NCBI GenBank assembly: GCA_018065815.1
Contig: JAGHSP010000135.1
Location: 1-8,280 of the forward strand
Source of the DNA: Candidatus Sodaliphilus limicaballi
GTDB taxonomy: Bacteria > Bacteroidota > Bacteroidia > Bacteroidales > Muribaculaceae
Direction: 5' to 3'
Length of the DNA stretch: 8,280 nt
Shown: piece by piece, positions 1-6,426 of the stretch
Position numbering within the stretch: position 1 is the stretch's first letter
How the letters are laid out: the number at the start of each line of letters is the position of its first letter
Notes under the pieces: model-generated
What the model was told of the DNA's origin: nothing
Databases searched by the model: none
Seen by the model: only the letters and a program-made list of their open reading frames with translations
Program-made: the position numbers and the translations under genes

Positions 1-193
1 GGTAAATACCTTCCTCCACGTTGTCACCCACGAGACGCACCTCGCGTGCTTTGATCTCGTCGTTAATAGCGTGGGCATCTTTGTCTTTTTTTCCGCCCTG
101 CTGACGACGGCCACCCTGTGGACGAGGGCCATTGTTGCCTGCGGCTGGTGCTGACGGACGCTTAGGTCCTGACCAATAAGGTTTTTTCTGCAT
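1..193 (-). CDS. infC: Translation initiation factor IF-3, N-terminal part (runs off the window)
   Basis: This is the first 64 codons of infC; the rest lies beyond base 1. IF-3 binds the 30S subunit, keeps 50S from joining early and checks start-codon pairing. The recognisable part is INDEIKAREVRLVGDNVEEG (residues 43-62), the conserved opening of the IF-3 N-terminal domain. Before it lies a 42-residue extension rich in Gly, Pro, Arg, Lys and Gln, basic and probably disordered, longer than the roughly dozen residues before this motif in E. coli IF-3. The start is the ATG at 193-191, preceded by an AT-rich stretch with no Shine-Dalgarno sequence, as usual in this phylum. It follows thrS by 76 nt on the same strand with no promoter match between, so it is probably co-transcribed. 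In related bacteria rpmI and rplT follow; they would lie outside this window. Identity is secure; the extent of the extension depends on the start choice. Confidence 0.93.
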   Translation of the reverse strand, partial: MQKKPYWSGPKRPSAPAAGNNGPRPQGGRRQQGGKKDKDAHAINDEIKAREVRLVGDNVEEGIY

Positions 194-232
194 TCAGTAA
201 TTTTAAAATTAATATAAATTCAAGCATTATTA

Positions 233-264
233 CAACCCGTTATCCCCTGAGGGACAACAGGTTG
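233..264 (-). promoter_or_regulatory. 14-bp hairpin in the thrS-infC spacer
   Basis: Bases 251-264 and 233-246 form an inverted repeat around a 4-nt loop (UCAG in the minus-strand RNA). Read as minus-strand RNA all 14 positions pair, two of them as G-U wobbles; read as plus-strand RNA the same two positions are mismatches. The structure therefore appears made for the thrS-infC transcript. It begins 5 nt after the thrS stop and ends 39 nt before the infC ATG. No U-run follows it, so it is not a typical intrinsic terminator. It could be a processing site, an mRNA-stabilising 3' end for thrS, or an operator controlling infC-rpmI-rplT; autogenous control by ribosomal protein L20 is known for this operon in other phyla. 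The function is inference. Confidence 0.6.
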
Positions 265-269
265 AATTA

Positions 270-2204
270 TCACTTATTCATCATCTCTGCCACTTCGGCA
301 TTGATTTCGTCTGCAAAGATAGTAATTTTTTTCGAACCTTTATCACCTTCGCCCTGTTTTCTTACAGAAACTTCTTCATTTGATGCTTCTTTTTCACCCA
401 CGATGAGCAGGTAGGGTATGCGTTTGAGTTCGTTATCGCGTATCTTTTTACCGATTTTTTCGTTGCGATCGTCGATGATAGCGCGCACGTCCTTGTCGTT
501 GAGTTCGTCGACAACGTGTTTAGCATAGTCGTTGTATTTCTCACTGATGGGGAGCACAACGACCTGGTCGGGCACGAGCCACAAGGGGAGCTTGCCGGCA
601 GTGTGCTCAAGCAGCACAGCCACGAAGCGTTCGAGCGAGCCGAAGGGTGCACGATGAATCATGATGGGACGGTGCTTCTTATTGTCGGTGCCTGTATATT
701 CGAGGCCGAAGCGTTCGGGCAGGTTGTAGTCAACCTGGATAGTACCCAGCTGCCAGCGACGACCCAGGGCATCCTTAACCATGAAGTCGAGTTTGGGACC
801 ATAAAATGCAGCCTCACCCTCAACTTGCTTGGCGGGAAGACCCTTCTCGGCGCAAGCCTCGATGATAGCCTGCTCGGCACGCTGCCAGTTCTCGTCGCTG
901 CCTACATACTTGGTGGGATTCTTGGGGTCGCGCAATGAGATCTGTGCCTCATACTCGAACCCGAACACGCCCAAGATGTGATTGATGATGTCCATCACGC
1001 TGAGGAATTCCTGCTTGAGCTGGTCGGGCGTACAATACAGATGGGCGTCGTCCTGGGTGAACGAGCGCACGCGGGTGAGGCCATGGAGCTCACCACTCTG
1101 CTCATAACGGTAAACGGTACCGAACTCTGCAAAGCGCAGGGGAAGGTCTTTGTAGCTGCGAGGTGATGTGCGGAAGATCTCGCAGTGGTGAGGACAGTTC
1201 ATGGGTTTCAACAGGTATTCCTCGCCCTCCTCGGGTGTGTGGATGGGTTGGAATGAGTCTTTACCGTATTTAGCATAGTGGCCGCTGGTAACATACAGGT
1301 TCTTGTTGCCGATGTGCGGAGTGATCACCTGCAGGTAACCATATTTCTTCTGGATTTTAGCAAGGTAGTCTTGCAAGCGATTGCGCAGTGCAGCGCCCTT
1401 GGGCAGCCACAGGGGCAAACCGGCACCCACATTTTGAGAGAACGCGAAGAGCTCCATGTCCTTACCTATCTTGCGGTGGTCGCGCTTCTTTGCTTCCTCG
1501 AGCAGAGTCAAATACTCATCGAGCATTGATTTCTTGGGGAAAGTGATACCATAAACTCGCACCAGTTGCGGACGCTTCTCGTCGCCACGCCAGTAAGCGC
1601 CGGCGAGTGAAAGAATCTTCACAGCCTTGATGGGTGCGGTGGTGGGAATGTGCGGGCCACGACACAGGTCAGTGAAGTTACCCTGGGTATATGTAGTGAT
1701 GTGACCATCCTCAAGTTCGTTGATGAGCTCGCACTTGAGAGTCTGGCCTCCGTCGCCGAAGAACTTGAGTGCATCGGCCTTGCTGATGTCGCGGCGCACG
1801 ACTTCTTCCTTGCGTGCCACGAGTTCCAACATCTTCTTTTCAATCTTAGCAAAGTCGGCGCTGGTGAGGGTATTCTCACCGGGATCGATATCATAGTAGA
1901 AACCATTCTCAATGGCGGGACCGATACCGAACTGGATTCCCTTGTAAAGTTCTTGCAGAGCCTCGGCAAGGAGGTGGGCCGATGTGTGCCAGAAGGCGTG
2001 CTTGCCTTCCTCGTCTTCCCACTTGAAGAACTTGATTGCGCCGTCGTGTGTGATGGGGCGAGAGATGTCCCACTCCTCATCGTTAAGTGTAGCAGCCAGA
2101 ATGTTACGAGCCAGTCCGGCGCTAATGCTCTCGGCAACCTGGAACGGAGTTACACCATCCTCAAATTGCTTGATGTTTCCATCAGGAAAAGTAATGTTAA
2201 TCAT
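270..2204 (-). CDS. thrS: Threonyl-tRNA synthetase
   Basis: ThrRS joins threonine to tRNA-Thr using ATP in the cytoplasm and edits mischarged Ser-tRNA-Thr. With the ATG at 2204-2202 the product has 644 residues, the normal family length. Order: TGS domain (about 1-62, opening MINITFPDG); editing domain with H73-x3-H77 and C181-x3-H185; class II catalytic core (about 240-540), with zinc ligands C337 (MNCPHH), H388 (DDAH) and H517 (HRAPFGSLERF) and a motif 2 region around RFAEFGTVYRYE; C-terminal anticodon-binding domain (about 545-640). The editing histidines fall at the same numbers as in E. coli ThrRS, which supports this start. An in-frame ATG 33 nt upstream (2237) would add 11 unusual residues and lies inside a leader hairpin, so it was not used. 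The gene has its own promoter and probably continues into infC. Identity is certain; the start is likely. Confidence 0.97.
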   Translation of the reverse strand: MINITFPDGNIKQFEDGVTPFQVAESISAGLARNILAATLNDEEWDISRPITHDGAIKFFKWEDEEGKHAFWHTSAHLLAEALQELYKGIQFGIGPAIENGFYYDIDPGENTLTSADFAKIEKKMLELVARKEEVVRRDISKADALKFFGDGGQTLKCELINELEDGHITTYTQGNFTDLCRGPHIPTTAPIKAVKILSLAGAYWRGDEKRPQLVRVYGITFPKKSMLDEYLTLLEEAKKRDHRKIGKDMELFAFSQNVGAGLPLWLPKGAALRNRLQDYLAKIQKKYGYLQVITPHIGNKNLYVTSGHYAKYGKDSFQPIHTPEEGEEYLLKPMNCPHHCEIFRTSPRSYKDLPLRFAEFGTVYRYEQSGELHGLTRVRSFTQDDAHLYCTPDQLKQEFLSVMDIINHILGVFGFEYEAQISLRDPKNPTKYVGSDENWQRAEQAIIEACAEKGLPAKQVEGEAAFYGPKLDFMVKDALGRRWQLGTIQVDYNLPERFGLEYTGTDNKKHRPIMIHRAPFGSLERFVAVLLEHTAGKLPLWLVPDQVVVLPISEKYNDYAKHVVDELNDKDVRAIIDDRNEKIGKKIRDNELKRIPYLLIVGEKEASNEEVSVRKQGEGDKGSKKITIFADEINAEVAEMMNK

Positions 2205-2227
2205 ACTGTAAATAATTTTGTTGTTAG

Positions 2228-2250
2228 ATAGTGCCATACAACGGCACTAT
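2228..2250 (-). promoter_or_regulatory. thrS leader hairpin resembling a tRNA-Thr anticodon arm
   Basis: In minus-strand RNA, arms AUAGUGCC and GGCACUAU form a perfect 8-bp stem around the 7-nt loop GUUGUAU. In anticodon-loop numbering (32-38) this reads U33, U34-G35-U36 and A37. UGU is a threonine anticodon, U33 is universal, and A37 is the base normally modified in tRNAs reading ANN codons. The hairpin sits in the 5' leader, about 14 nt after the predicted transcription start and 23 nt before the thrS ATG. In E. coli, ThrRS represses its own mRNA by binding leader arms that mimic the tRNA-Thr anticodon arm; the same logic is inferred here. Caveats: the stem is longer than the 5 bp of a tRNA anticodon arm, the loop ends could close as a G-U pair, and no second mimic domain is evident. 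The hairpin is clear; the role is a hypothesis. Confidence 0.6.
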
Positions 2251-2270
2251 GTGGTTTGTGAAATAACATG

Positions 2271-2302
2271 CAAAGATAACACATTATTATATAAAAAGCA
2301 AA
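2271..2302 (-). promoter_or_regulatory. Promoter of thrS (Bacteroidota type)
   Basis: On the minus strand the -7 element TATCTTTG (2278-2271) fits TAnnTTTG exactly, and a -33 element TTTG (2302-2299) lies 20 nt upstream, the preferred spacing of the primary Bacteroidota sigma factor. Transcription should begin near 2264, giving a leader of about 60 nt before the ATG at 2204, which contains the anticodon-like hairpin. The promoter separates thrS from the TPR gene upstream. Confidence 0.75.
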
Positions 2303-2323
2303 TTTAAACCCAAGAATCTGATA

Positions 2324-4390
2324 TTAGTTTGCCATGCGTTTCAGCACGTTGTAGCTAGGGAGAATGCCAAGTTCGCCTGCTTTGCTCAGGTCGGCCACTC
2401 CTAGGTCTTTGTTGCCCAAACGCAAATACATGAGACCACGATTGTAATAGGCAGGAGCAAGGTCGGGTTTGAGCTCGATGGCCTTGGTGTAGCAGCTGAT
2501 GGCTGATGTATAGTCGTTGACAGCCGTGTAGGCATTGCCTTTGTCGTAAAGGGCATAGACGTTTTTAGGCGTGAGTTTAATCACGTCGTCGAGCGAAGCA
2601 ATTATGTCCTGCATCAGCACGATGTGCTCCTGCTGGCGCAACATAGCCTTAGCACTAGCATCGTTGCCATCGGCAGCAGCATCTTGCATGGCATCGGTCA
2701 TGCGGTATTTCAGGTATTTAGCATTAGCAAGCAGGAAATGAGCCATGGCAAACTTGGGATTGACAGATATAGCAGCCTTGGCATCGACAATAGCGGCCTC
2801 GGGGTTGCGCACGAGCAGATAATCCACACCACGGGCAAAGTAATCAATGGCGCGTGGTTTGCTCGACGACAGCACGCTATTGTAATACTCAATGCTCGCA
2901 AAATGGCGGTTGATAGCTTCCTCGTCAATCGGCTTGTCGTCCTCGGTGAGCGACAGCACGCCTGGCAAGAGTCGGGTGTCGTTGAGTTCGGCAATCTCTT
3001 TCACATAATAGGTGTTGCCATTGAGTTTGTTGTCATGGGCATAGTACGACAGGACAAACATGGGTTCTGGCTCGATTTCCATGTTAGTGTTCTGGATGCG
3101 TCCGCGCTGACGGTTGGCATACTCGGGTTTGATGGGGTTCTCTGGAGCAACGGTGAGCAAGGTGTTGAACTTGTTCATGATTTCGTCTTGAGTCTCGGGA
3201 TCCTCCTCGCCCAGTTCTCGCTTCTCGGCTTTCTTCTTGGCCTCGTCCACCTCAATCTCAATAGGATTGAAATCACTCACATGAGTTTTTTTCTGCTTGA
3301 AGATAGCAAGAGCCTTGTCATAGTCGGCATCGCCACCCTTGCGGTCGCCCATGCGTCGCTTCGTCTCGCCACGCGCCATATAACCGGCCTCAAATGACGG
3401 ATACTTGCTGAGCACGGCATCATAGTCGGCAATTGCCTTCTTATACTGGCCAGTGCGGAAGTATAGCATCGCGCGGTTGTAATGAGCCATGAAATTGTCG
3501 GAGTTGCTTTTGAGCACATAAGTGAGATCCTCGATAGCCTTGTTGTTCTCCCCCACCTCGGCCAGCAGCAACGCGCGGTTGAAGTGTCCCTCGAGCGACG
3601 ACGGGTCTAGCCCAATGGCGTAATCGTAGTCGGCCATCGCCCCAAAGTAGTCGTCAAGGTTATACTTGATGTAAGCACGGTTGATGAAATATCCGGCATA
3701 TCGAGGTTCTAGTTCGATAGCAGCGTCAATGGCCTTGAGCGCGCCATCATAGTCTTTCTTGTTGCGCATGAGCACATCGGCCTTCATGAGATATGCCGAT
3801 GGATTCTTGGTAGCCAGTTCGATGCTCTTTTCGATATACTCGAGTGCCTGGGCGGTGTCGTTGCGGGCAAGGTTGAGGTGAGCGAGACCCAAATAGGTCT
3901 TGTCGTTCTTGGGGTCGAGCACACACATTCGCTGATAAGCGCTGTCGGCTTCTTCGTAGCGTTTTAGTTCGGCCAGGCACACTGCACGGTTCATGATGAA
4001 AATCTTCTCCATGGGATTGAGTTTGAGCCCCGACTCGTAGTCCTCGATAGCCCCCTTGTAGTTGCGCATGTTCTGCCTGGCTATGCCTCTCACCTGATAG
4101 GCGTCAACAATGAACGGGTTTCGCTCAATGGCCAGCGCAGCATCGGCCTCGGCCCCGCTGTAGTCCTCAAGGTTAATCTTCGCCACAGCCCTGTAGAAAT
4201 AGGGCTCGGCAAGGAACGGCTTAACCTTAATGACTTGATTGAAATACTGTATTGAGAGAATGTAATCTTCAAAGTAAAGAGCGTTGCGACCTATGCGCAT
4301 GACCTGGTCAGTGTTGATCTGGGCGGCAGCAGGCAGCGAGAACAACAGCATGAACAGCATGAAAACTATATGTTGTATTACTTTTTTCAT
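2324..4390 (-). CDS. Secreted tetratricopeptide-repeat (TPR) protein
   Basis: A 688-residue protein that opens with a signal peptide (basic KK, hydrophobic stretch at about 8-19, likely cleavage after AAA at 21-23, before Gln24). There is no lipobox cysteine, so the mature protein is probably soluble in the periplasm. Residues about 28-365 form some ten consecutive TPRs; typical units include KAIADYDAVLSKYPSFEAGY. A charged, non-repeat linker (about 366-515) follows, then one TPR-like unit at about 516-550 and two clear repeats at about 605-680, for example TSAISCYTKAIELKPDLAPA. TPRs form helical scaffolds for protein binding; no catalytic motif was seen, so the partner is unknown. It lies 119 nt upstream of thrS on the same strand, but thrS has its own promoter. 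The start ATG follows a good promoter by only 12 nt, implying a very short leader. TPR assignment is secure; the biological role is not known. Confidence 0.9.
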   Translation of the reverse strand: MKKVIQHIVFMLFMLLFSLPAAAQINTDQVMRIGRNALYFEDYILSIQYFNQVIKVKPFLAEPYFYRAVAKINLEDYSGAEADAALAIERNPFIVDAYQVRGIARQNMRNYKGAIEDYESGLKLNPMEKIFIMNRAVCLAELKRYEEADSAYQRMCVLDPKNDKTYLGLAHLNLARNDTAQALEYIEKSIELATKNPSAYLMKADVLMRNKKDYDGALKAIDAAIELEPRYAGYFINRAYIKYNLDDYFGAMADYDYAIGLDPSSLEGHFNRALLLAEVGENNKAIEDLTYVLKSNSDNFMAHYNRAMLYFRTGQYKKAIADYDAVLSKYPSFEAGYMARGETKRRMGDRKGGDADYDKALAIFKQKKTHVSDFNPIEIEVDEAKKKAEKRELGEEDPETQDEIMNKFNTLLTVAPENPIKPEYANRQRGRIQNTNMEIEPEPMFVLSYYAHDNKLNGNTYYVKEIAELNDTRLLPGVLSLTEDDKPIDEEAINRHFASIEYYNSVLSSSKPRAIDYFARGVDYLLVRNPEAAIVDAKAAISVNPKFAMAHFLLANAKYLKYRMTDAMQDAAADGNDASAKAMLRQQEHIVLMQDIIASLDDVIKLTPKNVYALYDKGNAYTAVNDYTSAISCYTKAIELKPDLAPAYYNRGLMYLRLGNKDLGVADLSKAGELGILPSYNVLKRMAN

Positions 4391-4402
4391 TGTTTAGATT
4401 TG

Positions 4403-4433
4403 CAAAAGTACTAATTAATTGGCAAGGGACAAC
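4403..4433 (-). promoter_or_regulatory. Promoter of the TPR-protein gene
   Basis: The -7 element TACTTTTG (4410-4403, minus strand) fits TAnnTTTG, and GTTG (4433-4430) lies 19 nt upstream as a near-match to the -33 TTTG. The distance from the end of the -7 element to the ATG at 4390 is only 12 nt, so the untranslated leader would be roughly 5-8 nt. Confidence 0.65.
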
Positions 4434-4471
4434 ATAAAATGTTTTAATAAAGTATTAAAAACCGCAAACAA

Positions 4472-4504
4472 TTTGGTTAATATGTAAATTTTTGAGTAAT
4501 TTTG
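4472..4504 (+). promoter_or_regulatory. Promoter of the META-domain gene
   Basis: TTTG (4472-4475), a 21-nt spacer and TAATTTTG (4497-4504) match the Bacteroidota primary promoter. Transcription would start near 4510, leaving a leader of about 27 nt that is A-rich just before the ATG at 4537. It is back-to-back with the TPR-gene promoter in the 146-nt divergent spacer; the two promoters do not overlap. Confidence 0.6.
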
Positions 4505-4536
4505 GGGAATAATTTAGTAAAAAAGGCAAAATTCAA

Positions 4537-5409
4537 ATGAAAAAAATCATATTAATTTCCCTTCTTGCACTTGCAGTGATGATCCCCATGGAAGCTGCCG
4601 CAAAGAAGAAAAAAGACAAATTTGAAAAGAAACAAGTGACCGTGGAGCGCGTGACAGTCAAGCTTCCCCCCGAGGAAGTCATTGCCATCACATCGCCCGC
4701 TAAACAACTATATGGCGAGTGGAACGTGGACTCAATAAGAAAAAAACCACTTTCCACAACCGAACGCCCGTATATATACCTGGACTTTGACAGAAAGATG
4801 TTTTATGGCAGCAATGGTTGCAACACCATCAACGGCAAGTTTGCCAACAACGGCGTCAACATGAGTTTCAAGGACATCATCAGCACATCAGAGAGTTGCC
4901 ACAACCACAACGACCGCAACATGCTCAAGACGCTGACCGAGGTAGCACGAGTCCAACTCACCAAGACCACAGGAAACTTGGAACGCATGAAACTGCTCAA
5001 CAACAAGGGAGCTCTGCTCATGGTGCTCACCAGGCACAACATGGACGAGCTCAACGGAGCATGGACCGTGAAGGAAATGAACAACAATAACGTCCTTGAC
5101 CAGAAAATCAACCTCGTGGTAGACGTTGCACTGCAAACCATACACGCCAACACCGGATGCAACATTATCAATGGTGTGATACATATCGACGCCACCAAGG
5201 ATTTTGCAATCCAGTTTGAGGACCTCCGCTCTAGCGAGAACCAGTGCAACAAGATAGGTTATGAAACCGAGATGCTGCTAGGACTAGAGCAAACCGAATA
5301 CTACAAGAGAATCAATGACCACGAAGTGGCATTCATGACCAAAGACGGCACAACAGTGATAGTGCTCACAAAATTGGACCTTAAGCAATTGGTAAAAAAC
5401 AAGAAATAA
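4537..5409 (+). CDS. Secreted protein with two META (HslJ-like, DUF306) domains
   Basis: A 290-residue protein with a signal peptide (KK, then hydrophobic residues about 4-18, cleavage probably after AAA at 20-22) followed by a very basic KKKKDKFEKK stretch. Two META-like domains follow, about 56-168 and 169-281. Each has the glycine/cysteine/asparagine signature of the family (GSNGCNTINGKF at 91-102; ANTGCNIINGVI at 204-215) and a second cysteine about 26-29 residues later (C121; C237), where family members carry a cysteine-containing motif. The only four cysteines are these two pairs (C95/C121 and C208/C237), so one disulfide per domain is possible in the periplasm. No cysteine sits at the cleavage site, so it is not a lipoprotein, although many family members are. 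The family is linked to heat-inducible outer-membrane proteins such as HslJ, but its biochemical function is unknown. The ATG has an A-rich upstream region. Domain call is fairly sure; role unknown. Confidence 0.82.
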   Translation: MKKIILISLLALAVMIPMEAAAKKKKDKFEKKQVTVERVTVKLPPEEVIAITSPAKQLYGEWNVDSIRKKPLSTTERPYIYLDFDRKMFYGSNGCNTINGKFANNGVNMSFKDIISTSESCHNHNDRNMLKTLTEVARVQLTKTTGNLERMKLLNNKGALLMVLTRHNMDELNGAWTVKEMNNNNVLDQKINLVVDVALQTIHANTGCNIINGVIHIDATKDFAIQFEDLRSSENQCNKIGYETEMLLGLEQTEYYKRINDHEVAFMTKDGTTVIVLTKLDLKQLVKNKK

Positions 5410-5504
5410 GAAGTAGTTTCGCCCATTATTTCTGTTAGGTTGTATGCCTAAAATAACGCGAGTATGGGAGTTTTCAATGTTGGGTAAATCGTTGCGATAT
5501 CAAT

Positions 5505-6371
5505 ATGGCTGTAATACAGGTTACTCAAGAACTCTATGACGCAGCAGTTGCTGTGGCGCAGGAGTATGCACGGGTTTACGATAAGGTGTGGGACACTCCT
5601 AGCGTCAATCCAGGAGCGAGCAGCATCAAATGGAGCAAGGGATTATACCCCAAGACGATGAAGAATGTAAACAGCGTGTACATTCACGACCTGTTCTTGT
5701 GCATGCATCGCATGGGCTACACATTCTCGATGTCTTGTGCCGAGAGCGTTGCCGTTTTCTTGTGTCTCAACCATGTATTGGAGCCCGATTTCCTCGCCAC
5801 ACTCACTTTTCAGAACATAGAACACCGCATGCAGACCATCGGTCAGGAAGAGGCGAAGATTGCCAACTTCAAGCCTGACACCATCTACTTTGTGGGAGCC
5901 GACCATTATGAGTTCAGTCTCGTGGCCTTACTCATGCAATGCAACGAGCAGGCACTTGCCGCAGCCTATCTCGAAGTGATGCACCGCTTGTGCTCACACA
6001 TGCATCAGGTTCACGGCACAGCCAGCAAGCAGGCTAAGGAGTGGCATGCAACGATTCTTGATGATTGGACGCGACAGCTACGCACCGAGCTTCAGTTGAA
6101 GCACGAATACCAACACGAAAACACTCAAGTCCACCTCGATCCCAGGAATCTCATCGACACTGACTTGTGCCGTGTCGTGAAGCAAGGAGAGCTCTCCGTG
6201 TTGAGTCCAGGCATGCGGTACACCATCTATGAAACGCCCGAGGGCGAGATATATGGCGAAACCGCAACATGCCAGTTCCGCATAGCAAATTCTATGCAGG
6301 ATTTCCAGCAAATAACCGCCGAAAAACTTGAGAGAATCATCTACAACGCCGACCAGAGCATCGCAAGATAG
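5505..6371 (+). CDS. Unrecognised cytosolic protein, His- and Cys-rich
   Basis: I do not recognise this 288-residue protein. It has no signal peptide or membrane segment, so it is probably cytosolic. The N-terminal two thirds look mostly helical; the last third (about 225-260) has short alternating segments that could be strands. It carries 13 histidines and 7 cysteines, with a cluster at 160-170 (H160, C163, H165, H167, H170) and further histidines at 181, 200, 204 and 210. Metal binding is possible but the spacing matches no motif I can name. It starts 95 nt after the META gene on the same strand. Only a weak promoter-like match lies between (TAGTTTCG at 5414-5421, preceded by TTGG at 5389-5392), so co-transcription with the META gene is as likely as independent expression. 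The reading frame is long, uninterrupted and has composition like its neighbours, so it is very probably real. A helical TerB-like fold was considered but no defining residues were found. Confidence 0.8.
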   Translation: MAVIQVTQELYDAAVAVAQEYARVYDKVWDTPSVNPGASSIKWSKGLYPKTMKNVNSVYIHDLFLCMHRMGYTFSMSCAESVAVFLCLNHVLEPDFLATLTFQNIEHRMQTIGQEEAKIANFKPDTIYFVGADHYEFSLVALLMQCNEQALAAAYLEVMHRLCSHMHQVHGTASKQAKEWHATILDDWTRQLRTELQLKHEYQHENTQVHLDPRNLIDTDLCRVVKQGELSVLSPGMRYTIYETPEGEIYGETATCQFRIANSMQDFQQITAEKLERIIYNADQSIAR

Positions 6372-6373
6372 AT

Positions 6374-6421
6374 ATCAAAATATTGTTGTCCGGTAAAAAA
6401 AGAAAATATTTTTATTTTGAT
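6374..6421 (+). terminator. AT-rich inverted repeat just after the unknown gene; weak terminator candidate
   Basis: ATCAAAATA (6374-6382) and TATTTTGAT (6413-6421) are perfect 9-nt inverted repeats separated by 30 nt, followed by TTTT. The left arm begins 2 nt after the stop codon at 6369-6371. It could end or protect the upstream plus-strand transcript, but the stem is AT-rich and the loop long, so it would be a weak terminator. No better terminator for the 4537-6371 pair was found. Confidence 0.3.
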
Positions 6422-6426
6422 TTTTA

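Noticed and set aside
233..264. thrS-infC hairpin as an intrinsic terminator
   Set aside because: The following RNA is UAAUAAUGCUUG, with no U-run, and infC has no promoter of its own after it.
516..2231. Several plus-strand open frames (for example 516-938 and 1650-2231)
   Set aside because: They are antisense to thrS, whose motifs are complete; they show no independent promoter or domain.
2205..2237. In-frame ATG at 2237 that would extend ThrRS by 11 residues
   Set aside because: It lies in the leader hairpin, adds residues not typical of ThrRS, and shifts the editing histidines away from the family numbering; the ATG at 2204 is preferred.
2624..3397. 257-codon open frame on the plus strand
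   Set aside because: It lies wholly antisense to the TPR gene, which has a signal peptide and clear repeats; the antisense frame has no recognisable domain and is a shadow.
5389..5421. Possible promoter TTGG / TAGTTTCG before the unknown gene
   Set aside because: The -7 element departs from TAnnTTTG and would lie over 80 nt from the start codon; too weak to list.
5435..5451. Hairpin TTAGG/CCTAA with a 7-nt loop between the META and unknown genes
   Set aside because: Only 5 bp and AT-rich, with no U-run or link to a synthetase gene. It is a reminder that short 7-nt-loop hairpins occur by chance, so the thrS case rests on the 8-bp stem, location and loop sequence together.
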